Shown: positions 48,287 to 61,831, counted from the first letter of the stretch. The stretch: 64,000 nt of DNA from Chrysomallon squamiferum (GCA_012295275.1 CM022679.1:23074952-23138951), one strand, 5' to 3'. Translations and numbers: made by a program. The notes: generated by a model from the letters alone, not told the origin.

Positions 48287-48789
48287 GTTAGAGTTACTTT
48301 CACTTAATAAGAAATCTTCACAGTTTTATAATCATTTGAAAATCTTCTTGGATTGCTCTATTTTTTTAAATTCATTTTAAATTATTTGTATTTTAATATT
48401 CATTTGATAATGACTCTTGAAATTATTGACATTTTACTAGTGAATTAAAACTTTCAGAATTTTAAGATTGATTTTGAATTTGGACATTTTAAAAGTCTTC
48501 TGAAAAGTTTGCCATAATAATAGTCATTTATAATCTTTTATTGTTGAAGAGTGAAATAATGTTTTCTGTATTTTAATATTCATTTTGACTTTGGACATTC
48601 TGATAGACATTTGATATCTCTGAACGATCGATAGAACAACATAGCTTAATTTTGTGTATGTGTGTGTGTTTCTATGTGTGTGTAGATGTATGTGTGTATG
48701 TGTTTATGTGCCAGTATTAGTGGGTGTAAATACTTGTTTCTCACAGGAAATGTATACAATTATGAACAAGCATCTTTATGTATACACAG

Positions 48790-48968
48790 GAGAAACAGGT
48801 GATAGCACGACCTGCTTTTACTGTGGCGGAGAACTTAGAAATTGGAGGCAGGGAGACAACCCTTACGTGGAACACGCCAGATGGTTTCCACTATGCAGTT
48901 TCATCAGACATGTGAAGGGAGACAATTTTGTCGATTTGGTACAAGAAATGGATGAAAATGAAGAGCAG
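48790..48968 (+). CDS. Central IAP-like gene: zinc-binding half of the BIR domain
   Basis: Exon after ATACACAG, 179 nt, ending in phase 0 at CAG|GTAAAT. It encodes ETGDSTTCFYCGGELRNW, RQGDNPYVEHARWFPLC and an acidic tail. The zinc ligands CX2CX16HX6C are all present, with the usual GD, EHARWFP context. With the previous exon it makes one complete BIR, the module that in IAPs binds caspases or adaptor proteins. A decayed relative lies at 24604. Confidence 0.93.
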
Positions 48969-49132
48969 GTAAATAGCTGACATTTTTAACTTTACCACGA
49001 AATTATTAAACTTGTATAAAGATGTGTAGCGGTGTTTTCACTAGGAATCAGAAATTTATTATTACTATTGTTGATCTTGTTGTTATTATTACTTTGGAAA
49101 ATATTTAATTAATGTTTCAAAATTTGTTTTAG

Positions 49133-49211
49133 ATTAACTATAAGCAAGTGATGGAGATTCTAAATGACTGTCCACCCAAATTTGATATTCTCGTAACTGA
49201 AAATTATGAAG
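49133..49211 (+). CDS. Central IAP-like gene: UBA-like segment, exon 1
   Basis: Exon after TGTTTTAG, 79 nt, phase 0 to 1. It encodes INYKQVMEILNDCPPKFDIL, VTENYE. It follows the BIR directly and joins in frame to the next exon. Position between BIR and RING corresponds to the linker/UBA region of known IAPs. Confidence 0.75.
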
Positions 49212-49348
49212 GTAAATGATAATAAAATAACATAAAAGTGCATAATAGATTTCTAACATAAAATGATTGCAATACAATGACTCCCTTTATTATGAGGTTA
49301 AGTTTTGAGATTATAGATATATATATTTTTCTATTTTATTTTCTGGAG

Positions 49349-49463
49349 TAAGGAGTGCAATAGCAATGACACTTCAGAAAAGGATGATGAGAAATGAAGC
49401 ATTAACAAGAATATCAATTTCTAAGCGACATTTTGTAACAACATCAAACTTACTCTCTTTGTT
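49349..49463 (+). CDS. Central IAP-like gene: UBA-like segment, exon 2
   Basis: Acceptor TTCTGGAG; the first two bases complete Val. It encodes RSAIAMTLQKRMMRNEALTR, ISISKRHFVTTSNLLSLL. The pattern (V-x-x-A-I-x-M ... F-x-T-x-x-x-L-L-x-L-L) resembles the ubiquitin-binding UBA domain of XIAP/cIAP. The donor is uncertain: GT at 49461 or 49464, both leaving phase 2 as the RING exon requires. No such exon is found in the two flanking BIR-RING copies. Confidence 0.6.
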
Positions 49464-49620
49464 GTCTGTTACTTGAAAATTAATAAATTATTATTATTAT
49501 GTTGGGTTTTTTGTTTGTTGTTTTTTGTTGTTGTATTTTTTTTTTACATAATTGTTTCAAAGTTTGTGCATTATAAAGTATTACAAAACTATTATTTTTA
49601 TTCTTTTTATGATTTAACAG

Positions 49621-49774
49621 ACGGAAATGCACCGTATGTCTTGACAAGAGAGTCACAATAGTTTTCCTGCCCTGTGAACACGTTTGCTGCTGTGCAGATT
49701 GTGCGTTCAGACTGCGAAGATGCCCACATTGTGGAGAGACAATCCGGTCAACTCGTTGGGTTGTCCTCTTTTAA
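49621..49774 (+). CDS. Central IAP-like gene: RING-finger final exon
   Basis: Exon after TTTAACAG, 154 nt with one split-codon base, then RKCTVCLDKRVTIVFLPCEH and a full set of RING cysteines, ending WVVLF and TAA at 49772-49774. The pattern is CX2CX11CXHX3CX2CX6CX2C, as in the IAP RING that acts as E3 ubiquitin ligase. It differs from the left/right copies at several positions between the zinc ligands but keeps every ligand. Confidence 0.93.
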
Positions 49775-49926
49775 AGATGACGATGTGCTGAACTTTAAAT
49801 CTCATGTGAAAGATGTACCAAAGAGTTTGAATCGATTTCTTGAGTTTCACACTAAAGTTTTAGATGCTGAAGTCCAGTTTTCTAGTATAGTACTCATTAG
49901 TAACCGACTAATACAAAATACTTTTC

Positions 49927-50025
<99 letters not shown>

Positions 50026-51765
50026 AAGAAGAAGAAGAAGAAGAATTGTAATAATAATAATAATAGTGTTAATTCGATTTTCTGTTCGTCAACCTCTGTT
50101 TTTCGAATGGCAGACTTACTATGTCTGACAAGATTTAAGTTAAAAATGTAGAAAATATTTGGTCAGTTTAAATTAAGAAAATATTAAAAGAAAAAGAAAT
50201 ACATCTTTCATTTGACTTTTTCAAAAAATGTTATTTAATTAATTATTCAGTATATTATTTTATTTTGTATTTATATATCTTTCTGAATACACTATAATTT
50301 ATTCCAGGAAAAATGCATATATTATATTTAAATTACAAATAAGTACGTCATTGACGTTGCAAACGTTGTTGTATCTAATTTTTCTGTATGATTGAATGAA
50401 ACATACCCAGATTTGAATAAACACTTAGCTGTACTATAAATAAATATTAGTGTATTTTTATTGTAATCAAATAAATTAATCAACTGAGTATAACATCGCG
50501 AAAATATTACAAATATTTATATTTGTCTATCAGAAAATCTTTCTGGATTTATGAAGAGTGAGTTAAAATATGAAAACATGTTTATTCAAATCTGGGCTTG
50601 TCTTACTGAGGCACATTACAAAGAAAGTTACTACAGAGAATGCTGCTGTACATAAACAAACGAGTAAACTATTTTACTCTGTGTTTGTAGACATAAAACA
50701 AAGAACTATGAATACATTGCAAAGTGTTTAGCAGAAACACTGTCATGCGAACTGTGATAATTTCATTGATAATAGCAATCATGCTGCAGCATCAGACATA
50801 GTCACGAGTTCTGATATCTAGCACTGAGCTGCATGTGCTCTCGGTGTCTGGAAAACAGTCACAATTCTTATATAACAAAATGCATGGGTTTGTGGAGTAC
50901 TGAATGTGTCATCTTACTATGCATGGGGTAATTGTTAAGCTTATTGATTAGTTCAATTAGGCAGGATTAAAGAAAGAGGCTTCATCTTGTGCAGGGGTGC
51001 AGCTTGGGTCTAGGTTAGTGATTAGGACAGGCTTAAACTAAGGGCTTCCTATATTAAATCATTATCAAATATCCCAGGTTAAAATGTGTTTCACTACGTA
51101 TTCTCCAACTTTCTCTAGTATCAGAAGTATGTTTAATATGGAAGTTATTCATAGCAATAAGGGTGGTTACAAAATCTGTTATGAGGGGTTCATGTATACT
51201 GCGATAGAATATTTTTCGTGATATCGAGTGAAACATCGACCTAAACCATCAACATTAAAATCAAAGAAAAAATAACAAAAAATTCTGTTTAATCTATCTT
51301 TCTTTACCAGTATATTTCTTTTTTAAAAACTGTGACTTTTCCCTGTTGTTTTTTTCTTTTTTCCTGTGACTTTTTCCTAGATTCGTGCTTTTCACGTTTC
51401 TGATATTTTTAGTGAAACAGTAAATTTAATGTGTGAATTACAACATATACTAATAACTGTATCAAAAGTCTGAATGCGTGATAGTGGTATTTTGTTTACT
51501 TATCACCAACTTTATAACAGGAAGGTTTTGACTTAATTGTATAAGTACTAGCAATAAAAATATATCATTTTTAAATCAACTGTGTTGTGAATTTCACTTT
51601 TATGTACATAGCAATTTACGTATATTTTATGAACTAAGAGAAATTCAAGCTGATCATGCTATAGGATTGGTTAAAAAAAAGAAAAAGAAATACATGAAGA
51701 GGTTTTCTTAGAACGATCATAACTGTGTTTACCTAAGATGAATGTTAACTCAGTGTGATGGTGGT

Positions 51766-51814
<49 letters not shown>

Positions 51815-52040
51815 TGACTTACACAGCTAATTCAAATCAGCTAACAGCCACTATGAACTATAATACATAGATTCAAACGAGATAATCTGGACATTAATAG
51901 AAGTTAAATTCTTCAGCAATAATACTGATTATATGCAATTACTAATAAATACTTCAGTGAAATATCCAAAACACTTATTTTTATTTATTTAACATAGCAT
52001 GTACTATCATTTATGTAATCTAAAATAATCACACACACAC

Positions 52041-52073
<33 letters not shown>

Positions 52074-52099
52074 CACACACGAATTAATTAAAAAAATAA

Positions 52100-52130
<31 letters not shown>

Positions 52131-52467
52131 TGAATAAATAAATAAAAAGGACATTTTAGAAAATCGGTGAGATTTATTTTTAATGTAAATTAAACATGCT
52201 TAATAATCAGTTGAAGTATAAAAAGTCATATAAAATAGATAAAATACACTTAGAAGTGTTGATTTGTCAAATATCACTATATAGACTATTTTGTATTTTC
52301 CAAAAATTTCAATTTCTCTCTTTTTTTTGTTTTGGTTAAATGCTCCATATATGTTACATGCATGGTACACGTTCTCATACAGTATAAATAAAGATTTGAA
52401 CGAAATTAATATTGATTTTTATACCTGCTGAAACAACAGTTTAGATTTTTGTATCAAAACTTGGTAT
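49775..52467. other. Repeats downstream of the central IAP-like gene
   Basis: (AAT)n then (AAG)n at about 49930-50045, followed by sequence duplicated from 27.06-30.2 kb including a single-copy version of the 39-bp minisatellite (50880-50926), (AAT)n at 51771-51812 and CA repeats at 52029-52080. No gene is recognised. Confidence 0.6.
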
Positions 52468-52756
52468 TGCTGCTATTAGAAAAGTAAGAACAAAGGAAAA
52501 AATTTCAAGCTATATACTTAATTAATAAAATTTAGTTAATTAATTATTTTATTAAATACTTGCGACTAAATATTAAACAATTTATTTTTATTTAATTAAT
52601 TTTTGTTTCTTATTTTTGTGCTGCTGTTGTCGGTGGTGAAGTTGTTGATACAGTATTGTAGTTGTATAATAAAGTCAGTTAGTTTAAAACGTACCTTTAC
52701 TAGTATCAGGATATTGTGATATTTATTTATTTAAATTGTTGTTGTTGTTGTTGTTA

Positions 52757-52804
<48 letters not shown>

Positions 52805-53117
52805 TAGTGTATTATTATTATTATTGTTACTGTTACTGTTATTGCTATTATTATTATTATTATTATTATTTTACATTTCTGTATAAGACGTAACTGCCTT
52901 CGAGTGAACTGGAGTTGTTTTTCTGTTATCATATTTTATTATTGACTCAGGACAATCATGTCTACGAATTTTTAATTACACATGTTCATGAGAAACAGAA
53001 TATATTACAGCATTGTCTAGTAAGACAGTCTCTTGCAAATTTACGGGAAACAAAGGTTTACGAGATTTAGATACAGATATACATGCAAGACCTGACAGTA
53101 CAGAACACACATTACAC

Positions 53118-53439
53118 CAGGGGTTTTCAAACTGTGGTCCGCAAGTACAAGACAGGGGGTCCGTGGACAGCGAATACTTTTTATGGGCAGTTTGATTTTA
53201 TATATGTTTTTTAATCGAAATCTTTTTTCTTATATTTGTAAATGTGAGCGCATGAAATAACAGGTAAATAATTTTGTAATATATCCTAAAAGTACCATCG
53301 ATTAAAACATTAAATGTAAAAATATATGTTATTTTAAGCAAATATTTATTATAAATTTCACAAGCATTTATAAGGGGGTCCCTAAGGTAAAGCCTGAAAT
53401 ATAAAGGGGTCCGCAAGTCAAAAAGTTTGAAAACCCCTG
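53118..53439. mobile_element. Non-autonomous hAT-type MITE (right copy)
   Basis: A 322-bp element with inverted ends CAGGGGTTTTCAAACT / AGTTTGAAAACCCCTG and a perfect 8-bp target duplication CATTACAC at 53110-53117 and 53440-53447. Ends and duplication length are hAT hallmarks. Confidence 0.92.
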
Positions 53440-54539
53440 CATTACACTATCATGTCAGAATGTTTATCTCTCAAATCACAAGACGTCCACATTAACATAA
53501 TAGGTAATAAACATATACAGCGGTGTATTCAAAGTAATAACAAAGGTAATGGCTGGTGTTCAGTCGAGTGTTTATTCACTGGTAGATAATAAAAACACTC
53601 ATAAACACACCTGCGAGACAGTTGTTCTTAATTATTGTACACACTGAGAAAGCTTCAGGAGTCCAGCCACAGGTCAGTTTTGCGTTATTTTTAACATGTC
53701 GATATGTCTGAACTGTGTTTTACAGAAATTATGTGATTAGGAATTGAGGTAAGTTTTTAAACATTATAATAACTGTTTTAATAATCATAAATATTTTGAT
53801 ACTTTTCAAATTTATGAAACTTATTTTAACTTTACTTCCTTGTCTAACTTTGTATAAGTTTCATAGCAAATGTTGAAGCTTTTCTAGGCGATTTTATTAT
53901 TCAATACAAACACTTACGTAAAAAGCACATTGGATTTAGTTGAAATAGATGAATAACAGGACCAATATTTGAAATAAAAATTACGTTTTAACATACGTAG
54001 GAAAATATAGAACTTGACTTTCTTTTTGCATTTGTTACGAGCGACAATGAAAAGGTCACAAATATTCAGCTCTTGTATCGTCCATTTCTTGAATATCTTT
54101 CTCAATAATTGTTAGAAGTGTACAGAGTAAGTTTTAAGTTTTGTTTCCAACATTACAACACATTTCTGTGTTTTCCTTCGAGAAACTGAAACCTCAGTTG
54201 TTTAAAATAGAAAGGTTACTACGCCTGACTAGATTTAAGTGAAAAATTTGTAAATATATATAAAATATTTTGACTTGTTTTTATTACATTAAAAAAGTAT
54301 AGATATCGATTTTCATTTTGTTAAATAATTAATTAATGAATTTATTTATTTGTAGTAAATTATATTAATATTACAACTGAATACGTCATTTAAACTTTCT
54401 TGTACAGTACTTCCATTTGTGATTTTGTGCTTGAATAAACGAACCCAGATTTAAAACAACATTTTCTAAAAGTATCGTCACGGTGAATAGTCTGAGTGGT
54501 ATTAATACAGTAAGGTTGGCTCGTCCCGTCTAAAGGGCA

Positions 54540-57500
54540 GCAGACTATAATAGCGTCACGTGACAAGGTGTTAATTATCTGAGACAGCTTGAACTACTAA
54601 ATGACTATTCTGCTTCCGCTAGAGAACAATAGCGCAAACAAGAATTGAATATGGGTAATTGTTTTATATTTGACATAGATTAACCATCAAAGGTAACATA
54701 TAATTAATTCGTACGATTCGAGCGATACAATGTAAAAGATTTAAATGATACAATATAAAAGCAAATAGCTTTGAAAGATAGTCTAAACTAATTAAGTCCA
54801 GTTGGTTACTTTAACTTTTAGATATTAAAATAAATTGTCTTAGTTTGTTACTTAGTTTTCAAACGGTAGTACATCTCACAGAATAGCTCATTAAATTATC
54901 CAACAGAAATAGTCTTGGCTATCTTCTATCAGTCAACATGTAAGTTACATTAAAAAAACATTTAAACTATAATTACCGTTGCCTGAGTGATCCTTTGTCT
55001 TGAGTTCACGTCCCTCAGACAATGTGTCGCTATTTAGATGTGAAATTACGGTTCTCTCCCACGTAGCCTAAATACTAAAACATCTGCCTCCCACATGGCC
55101 GAAATGATGTTGGGATACCTCGACCAAATGTTTTGATAGTAAATTGGTATTAAGGGCTCTGATCCGTGTTTTATATCAATTGAATATAGCTCAATAGATA
55201 GCAGTACATATGAGTAAATAGAATATCACAAAATAACTAGATGGCACTGAGTGAACAGATAGTCATGTACAGTTTAAAAGCCAACCAAGACCGAGCTACA
55301 TCAGTCATCATTGTTCATTGACAAGAAAGAGACCGCAATCCAAAATGCATGCCCTGTACATCTGGCCCCGATTCGTATCTTCTTTGACTTTCAGTCAGCA
55401 GCATGGAACGGTGTTTCCAGGTTTCGAAATGAAAGGATGTTTTTTTCACTACACCCAGTGTATCATCCGATACTCACGAGAATCATGCAAAGTAGCCATC
55501 CATTTTAGGGACAACGCTGATGTCCAGAGGTTTGTGCGACGTGCTGCTGTTCTCCCACTAGCACCGTTAGATCAACTGGATGACGTGTGGACGCTCTTGA
55601 TCGTAGGCCATCAGATGTTCCCGACATTGACAAGTTTGCAGACTATGTAACTGAACATTGGGCGACTACAGACAGCAGATCATTTTGGAACAACTCCGAA
55701 ACCACTGGCCCACGTACAACAAACCATGTTGAAGGCTGGCACCAAGAACTGAACAATCTAGTGAAGTCGCCACATTCAAACATTAATTAACAAACTGTTC
55801 ACCACTATAAAGAACCTGCAGGCCAAAAACGAAACAGCAGTTATACAACTTGCATCCACTGATCGACGGAAATGTAAGAAAAAGAAGTATCGTGACACTG
55901 AAAACAAACTTCAAGTTCACAGTTTTGCAAGTGGGCTCTGTACATTCAAATTATTTTACAGAATCAGTTTTTGTTATTGTGCCACTATTTAGATCAGTTT
56001 TATTCGTGTCAGAGTTGATTTTATGTATAATATCTAGGAAAACCCAAATATTCCAAATTGACCGCTATTTAATAGTGAGTGTATTCAAATAAAATAATAT
56101 ATAATAACTCTGATATAAATTAATATTAGTGTATTTCTACCATAGTATACCAAAATATTACAAATATTTGTATTTGTATATCAGAAAATATTTCTCGATT
56201 TTTGAAGAATAAGTAATAAAAATGGAACTAATTTTAAAATAACAACATTTAGAAATTGTTTATTCAAATTTGAGTTGGTCTTACTAAGGCATAAGACATA
56301 GGAAGTTACTATACGAGACTGTTTGCCGTGTAAACAATGTACCTAGTAATGCTATAAGAATGCTACAACTACTAATTGTTAGTGTATTTTATTTCTAAAT
56401 ATGAGCAAACTGGTAAATATTCCTAAGTGTCACTTGATATTCATTTATTGTCAGGATATTCCATCCTTCAGAACACTGTTGATTTATCCTCTAAAGATTA
56501 ACTAAGAAGGTTTATATTCATGTTGACTTGTAGTTTGGGTACCTTACAAAATTTCCTTCAGTGGACAACTGGCTAATACAATAAGACTGGTGACTCAGTG
56601 TTCGAATGCGTCACCATTCTTTTCTGTTACTTTACCCTTTTTTTCTCGGTTGAATTGCGCACGAACAAGAAACAAAAAAGCGTGGCTGCAGTATTTTGAA
56701 TATCTACTTTATCTCTGTATTCAATCTTACCACACGCTGTGGTTTATTTTGTATCTTACTGCAGAAAGCCTCGCTCGGTTTGTCATTCGAACACTCTTTA
56801 ACAGACGCCTAAACACGTGTCATGATTCTAGTTGATTAGACTTAAACCTGATACTCAATATTTTACCTCGAACAAACATAAGAAAAATACAGTGTATTCA
56901 ATAAAATGAATATAATATAATATAATATAATATAATATAATATAATATAATATAATATAATATAATATAATATAATAAAACACATCAATAAATAAATGAA
57001 AACAAACAAACAAATTAAAATGATTTATACGTATATACCAGAAAAGGCGAATATTTGGGTACGTTTAAAAGTAGGGCAAATATTATTGTGATGTTGCGGT
57101 GTGTGACCGAACCTCATTAGTGCCTCTTTGCCAGACTTGTTTTTGATGATAATTGTTAATTCTATGTGGTGAATTATATAATAATCACAAAACACTTATT
57201 TTTATATGTCGATGTAAAGCAGAATGTCTGCTACATTTCATATTAGTATATTTTTATATTACGGTAATATTTATTTAGCTATCGTATACAATCATGTTTA
57301 TAAATTCAAATTTTTATAGTTCTTCAATGCTGAGCTCGTTAATGTCAGAAAATTGCGGTAACTACACAAAAACTAAATAGCAGAGTATGCACACGTCCAT
57401 GGGCTGTTTAGAAGCTGTTTTTATATAATTAAGGGAAGTTCCGTTATTTTATAAAGTAAGAATCACTGGGATTAACAAACTCAAAATTAGCATTAAAATT

Positions 57501-57822
57501 GCAAAGTAAATTGAGAAAGGCTGCCCGCGCGAGCTCCGTAACGTTGCGAAACTTTGTCTGATGGACGTGAACTCGAGACAAAAGACCACTCAGGCAATAG
57601 TAACTATCTATCAACGCTCTTTGCTTTTATATTGTATCGTTCGAATCGTACGATTTAATTTTATGTTGCCATTGATTGTTAATTTATGTAAAATATAAAA
57701 CAGTTACCCATATTTAATTCTTGCTTGCGTTATAATTTTCTAGTGGATACAGATTAGTCATTTAGTAGTTAAAGCTGTCTCAGACCTTGAATACCTTGTC
57801 ACGTGACGCTAATATAGTCTGC
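54540..57822. mobile_element. Mutator-like element with long inverted repeats (right copy)
   Basis: Right-hand counterpart of 17371-20660, with the same inverted arms ending GCAGACTATA and the same internal transposase fragment. The arms contain CACGTGAC near both ends. Confidence 0.65.
55330..55870 (+). pseudogene. MULE transposase fragment (right copy)
   Basis: A longer continuous frame than the left copy: FPGFEMKGCFFHYTQCIIRY with the CxxH motif, then DALDRRPSDVPDIDKFADYV and TTNHVEGWHQELNNL after a frameshift. N-terminus absent; not functional. Confidence 0.78.
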
Positions 57823-59644
57823 TATGTTTGAGCTGTGCTTTACAGAAATAATGTGATTAGGAATTTGATAAACATTTAAAAAAAAGTTTTCTGTATCTAG
57901 TAATTTATACCTGTAAATATATATTTTTTAAATGTATGAAACTGATTTTAACATCACTTCTTTGTTTTCGTTTTCAAAGCTAATAAGGAAGCTTTTTGAA
58001 CTAGTAATTAGGTTTTAACGTGTTTTACTATCTTCAGATAATAGGTAAAACGACTTCTTTTATATTTAAATCAAGCGACAATTTTATATCTCCATACTTC
58101 TTCAGTATCGTTTTTAATAATTATTATGAGTAAACATTGCAAGTGTTTAGACAAATAATTAAAACGATTAGCATTCTTCGACTAATATTATAAAATATTT
58201 CCGTGCTCTTTCTTTCTTCTGTGTAACTGAAATTTGTAAGGCCCAAATAAATAAGCCAGCAAATAAACAAACAAATACAAATTAAAAAGATTTGGCGCTG
58301 AGATTATGAGCAATTCAAGGGTTTGCCAAGTTTATTTATATCATTAGTACGTAGTGCCAGCAATTTTTTAAGATATGAATAAGTTTGATCTGTGCTTTAC
58401 AGAAATAACGTGATTAGAAATTTAGGTAAATTGATAAACATTATCGTTTTTAATAATAATTATGAGTACACATAATAAGTTTTTAGACAAATATTTAAAA
58501 TTATTAGCTTTCTTCAGCTAACGTTATAAAATATTTTCGTGTCATTCTTCTTCTTTTTTTTTGAAACCAAAACTTGTATGGACGAAAATATTTCCTGGAA
58601 CGTTCGAAAACATAATTATTTACTTTTCAGTGTAATGGTAACTTTTATAATGCAGCATAATGCTACGTTTCTTGTTTGAAACTGATTAAATCCTATTTAC
58701 TAAAAAAGAAAGTTTTTGTTGTTGTTGTTGTTGTTGTTGTTTTATATATTTATTGATCTTTTGTTATTATTATTTCTTGTTTTGTATGTTGTGGTTGTTT
58801 TTCTTTCTCTTTTCTCTGTAGCTGTTGATGAATTTAAAGAATCGAACGGCAGTATCGGGTTTATTATTATTATTACTATTTTTTATTTTTTTATTTTCAT
58901 TATCATAGTACATGAGAATAGTTGTTAACATCGAAATAGTTGATAATATTAAAATATTATACATCGAGCAAAACAAGGTAAGTTTTTTGATGAGTTATGA
59001 TTTCCAGTAACTTTAAGGTTCTTGCAAGGTTTCACTTAAGTTTGTTTGTAGCTTGGTCCACAGTTCAGGGGTGAGCAGTGTGTAAAAATTAATCCACCAA
59101 GTTTATTAAGTTAGTGGGGACGAAGAAAGAAAGAAAGAGAGAAGAAAAAGAGAAAAAGAAAAGAATAAGAAGAAAAAATCCAGTAGATAGAAGAAGGGTG
59201 AGAAGAAAGAGAAGCTGAAAAGGGGGAGGGGAATTCAAAGGGGGACGATAATGTGAATACAGAAATATTTCGAGAGGGGAGGGGGAGGTAGGCAGTTATC
59301 CCAAGAATAGAAGAAACCCAGTGTCTTAACCGCCCAAACACCACTGACCAAACGTCCTCGTATCTAATGACCGTGTTGTCGGCTGCCAAAGTTTTACAGA
59401 ACTGAATGTCTACCTTGTAGCTGTACGAATAAATTATTTATTAAAATTCTCTTTAATTTCCACATCACAACTTCTAGTGTTAGTCGCTCAAGATCAAATC
59501 CTCAAAAGTCTTTATACAGTAAATATTACTTTATTTCTTGAGGTTAACAATCAATATAGAATCAGTTTCGGTAGAAATTTAACACGTTCCAGTCTTTTAT
59601 TAATAATTATACTAAAATTAAATTTTTTATTAATTCAGAAACAG

Positions 59645-59726
59645 TTAAAGTAGATGACAGAGTGAAAGACAGAGTCACAAACAGTGAAGGAATACAGAAC
59701 CTTCGATCTATTTATAGAACAATCTC
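59645..59726 (+). CDS. Candidate 82-nt IAP-array exon (right copy)
   Basis: Identical to 22484-22565 in sequence and splice sites. Confidence 0.4.
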
Positions 59727-60479
59727 GTAAGTAACACGGATTTTTTTCTGATATTAAGCTGTGTTTCTTATTTATCTGTGTTGAGAAAAGTGTAGGTTTA
59801 CTGACACATTGAAGGACTACGATGGCATACCTCTCGAATTTCATGGAAGGTATGTAATTAGAATGTTGTACGTTTACTAACACATCGTATAGCCCACTAT
59901 CAGAATATCACAAAATAATGCGAACATAAAAGTACTGAAAAAAATACATCCAGCAAAATAATATTTTAAATAGATTAACTTTAGCTGAACGGGACTTTGA
60001 AATGTTGCTGGATCATATAGAAATTCGGATTAGTCAGAAGAATAAAAAAAATATAAATATTTTATTTGATTTTATTCGCATAGCTGATGAGTTCCTTGTA
60101 TCTAAGAAAAAAGAGTCGCGTACTTAGTGAAACAACAAGAAATACAAAATTTTCAACTCGAGGTTTATTGTAGTTTTATTTCAGTACAATTTCTTCTTTT
60201 TATTATTATTACTGTTATTGTTATTGTTATTATTATTGTTGTCATTATCATCATCATCATCATTATTATTGATATTATTATTATTGTTGTCATTATTATC
60301 ATCATCATTATTATTATTATTGATATTATTATTATTATTATTACTGTTATTGTTATTGTTATTGTTGTCATTATCATCATCATCATTATTATTATTATTA
60401 TTGATATTATTATTATTGTTGTCATTATTATCAGCATCATTATTATTATTATTATTGATATTATTATTATTATTATTGA

Positions 60480-60512
<33 letters not shown>

Positions 60513-61026
60513 TGATGTCTGAGGAATTCAGATGATATAAAAATTCAAAATATTTTATTTTATTTTGTTCGCACAGTTGATGAATCAGTTGTTTCTGAAG
60601 GAAGAAGTGGCGTGCTTAGTGAAAATAATAAGAACCACAGAACTTGCATCTGGAGGTATATTCTAGTTTTATTCTATTACATTTTTTTTTTTTTATTTTA
60701 TTTATTAAAGTACTTCCGCATGACAGTAGTTATTAACTACATTTGGTATACACTGCTAATGAATATTTATAATATATTTTTTGTAACAAAGTGATTTTCT
60801 CACTTCTTCGTTTCGTACTTCAGTAAAATTTACTTTGTGATAAGCGTAAAACTGTCGAAGTCCTATTTAGCAACGATTTCTCACTTGAACAGTTTCAATT
60901 TTTCTCTGTTGCCTGGGTTTTTTTTTTTTGTTCAGCAGGGCCCTGTTTAGGTTTAGTTTTTAAAACTGACAGTAAATGATTTATTCAATATTAACCTTTG
61001 TCTTTTCTCAATTTCTCATAATTCAG

Positions 61027-61541
61027 AAGCCGCAATAGCTGATAGAAATGAAATAGAATCCTCAATAGTTGATATAAAGCAATCGGAAGCCGCAACTGTT
61101 GATATAAACCAGTAAATGAGTCAGAAGCCGCAAATTGAAGGAAATGAAACAGATGATGAAATTGTTGATGCAAATGAATCAGATGATGGAATAACCGATG
61201 GAAATGAAAGACAAGCCGGAAGTGTTAATGGAGATGAACCAGAAGCTGCAAGTATTGATGGAAATAATTCACAAGCTGTAGGAATTGCTGCCACTGTCAG
61301 ATACAGTAGGGAGAAGGACCGATTTAAATTTAACTTAAAATCTGGTCTAAACCGATCTTGGTCAAGTCGTCTTGCAGCTGCTGGATTCTACTTCACTGGG
61401 ACTGGTGATCGCGTTGTCTGCTTCAGCTGTGGTAAGAGCCATGATCAGTGGAGACGTGGAGATGATCCAATGGCAGTTCACAGACAAATCTCACCACGCT
61501 GCAGATTTGTCCTGGAAGAGGAAGAAAATGAACCCATGACG
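61027..61541 (+). CDS. IAP-like BIR-domain exon (right copy)
   Basis: Same as 23865-24379 in coding content, including the CX2CX16HX6C zinc ligands and the in-frame TAA immediately before ATG (61113-61118). The identical defect in both block copies means it predates the duplication or both derive from one locus in the assembly. It is not a random base-calling error. Confidence 0.85.
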
Positions 61542-61765
61542 GTAAGTTAAAATGCTGAGAAGATAGTACAATAATTTCTGATTAGATGTCAGTTCAGTGT
61601 TACCAGTTTTGGAATCTGCTAGTCAGAGTTTTGTGAGCGCTGGTGATGTTGTATTTAGTGGTTCTGATGAAAGTTCTTCACAGCTTAGTGTCAGTAATTT
61701 AACATTTTATATTCTTTTGATAATAAGCCATTTTGATACTCTTTTGAAATTATTTGACAATTCAC

Positions 61766-61831
61766 CAGACATGTGAAGGGAGACAATTTTGTCGTTTTGA
61801 TACAAGCAATGAATAAAAATGAAGATTTTTA
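61766..61831 (+). pseudogene. Relic of a second BIR exon end (right copy)
   Basis: Same decayed sequence as at 24604-24669. Confidence 0.7.
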
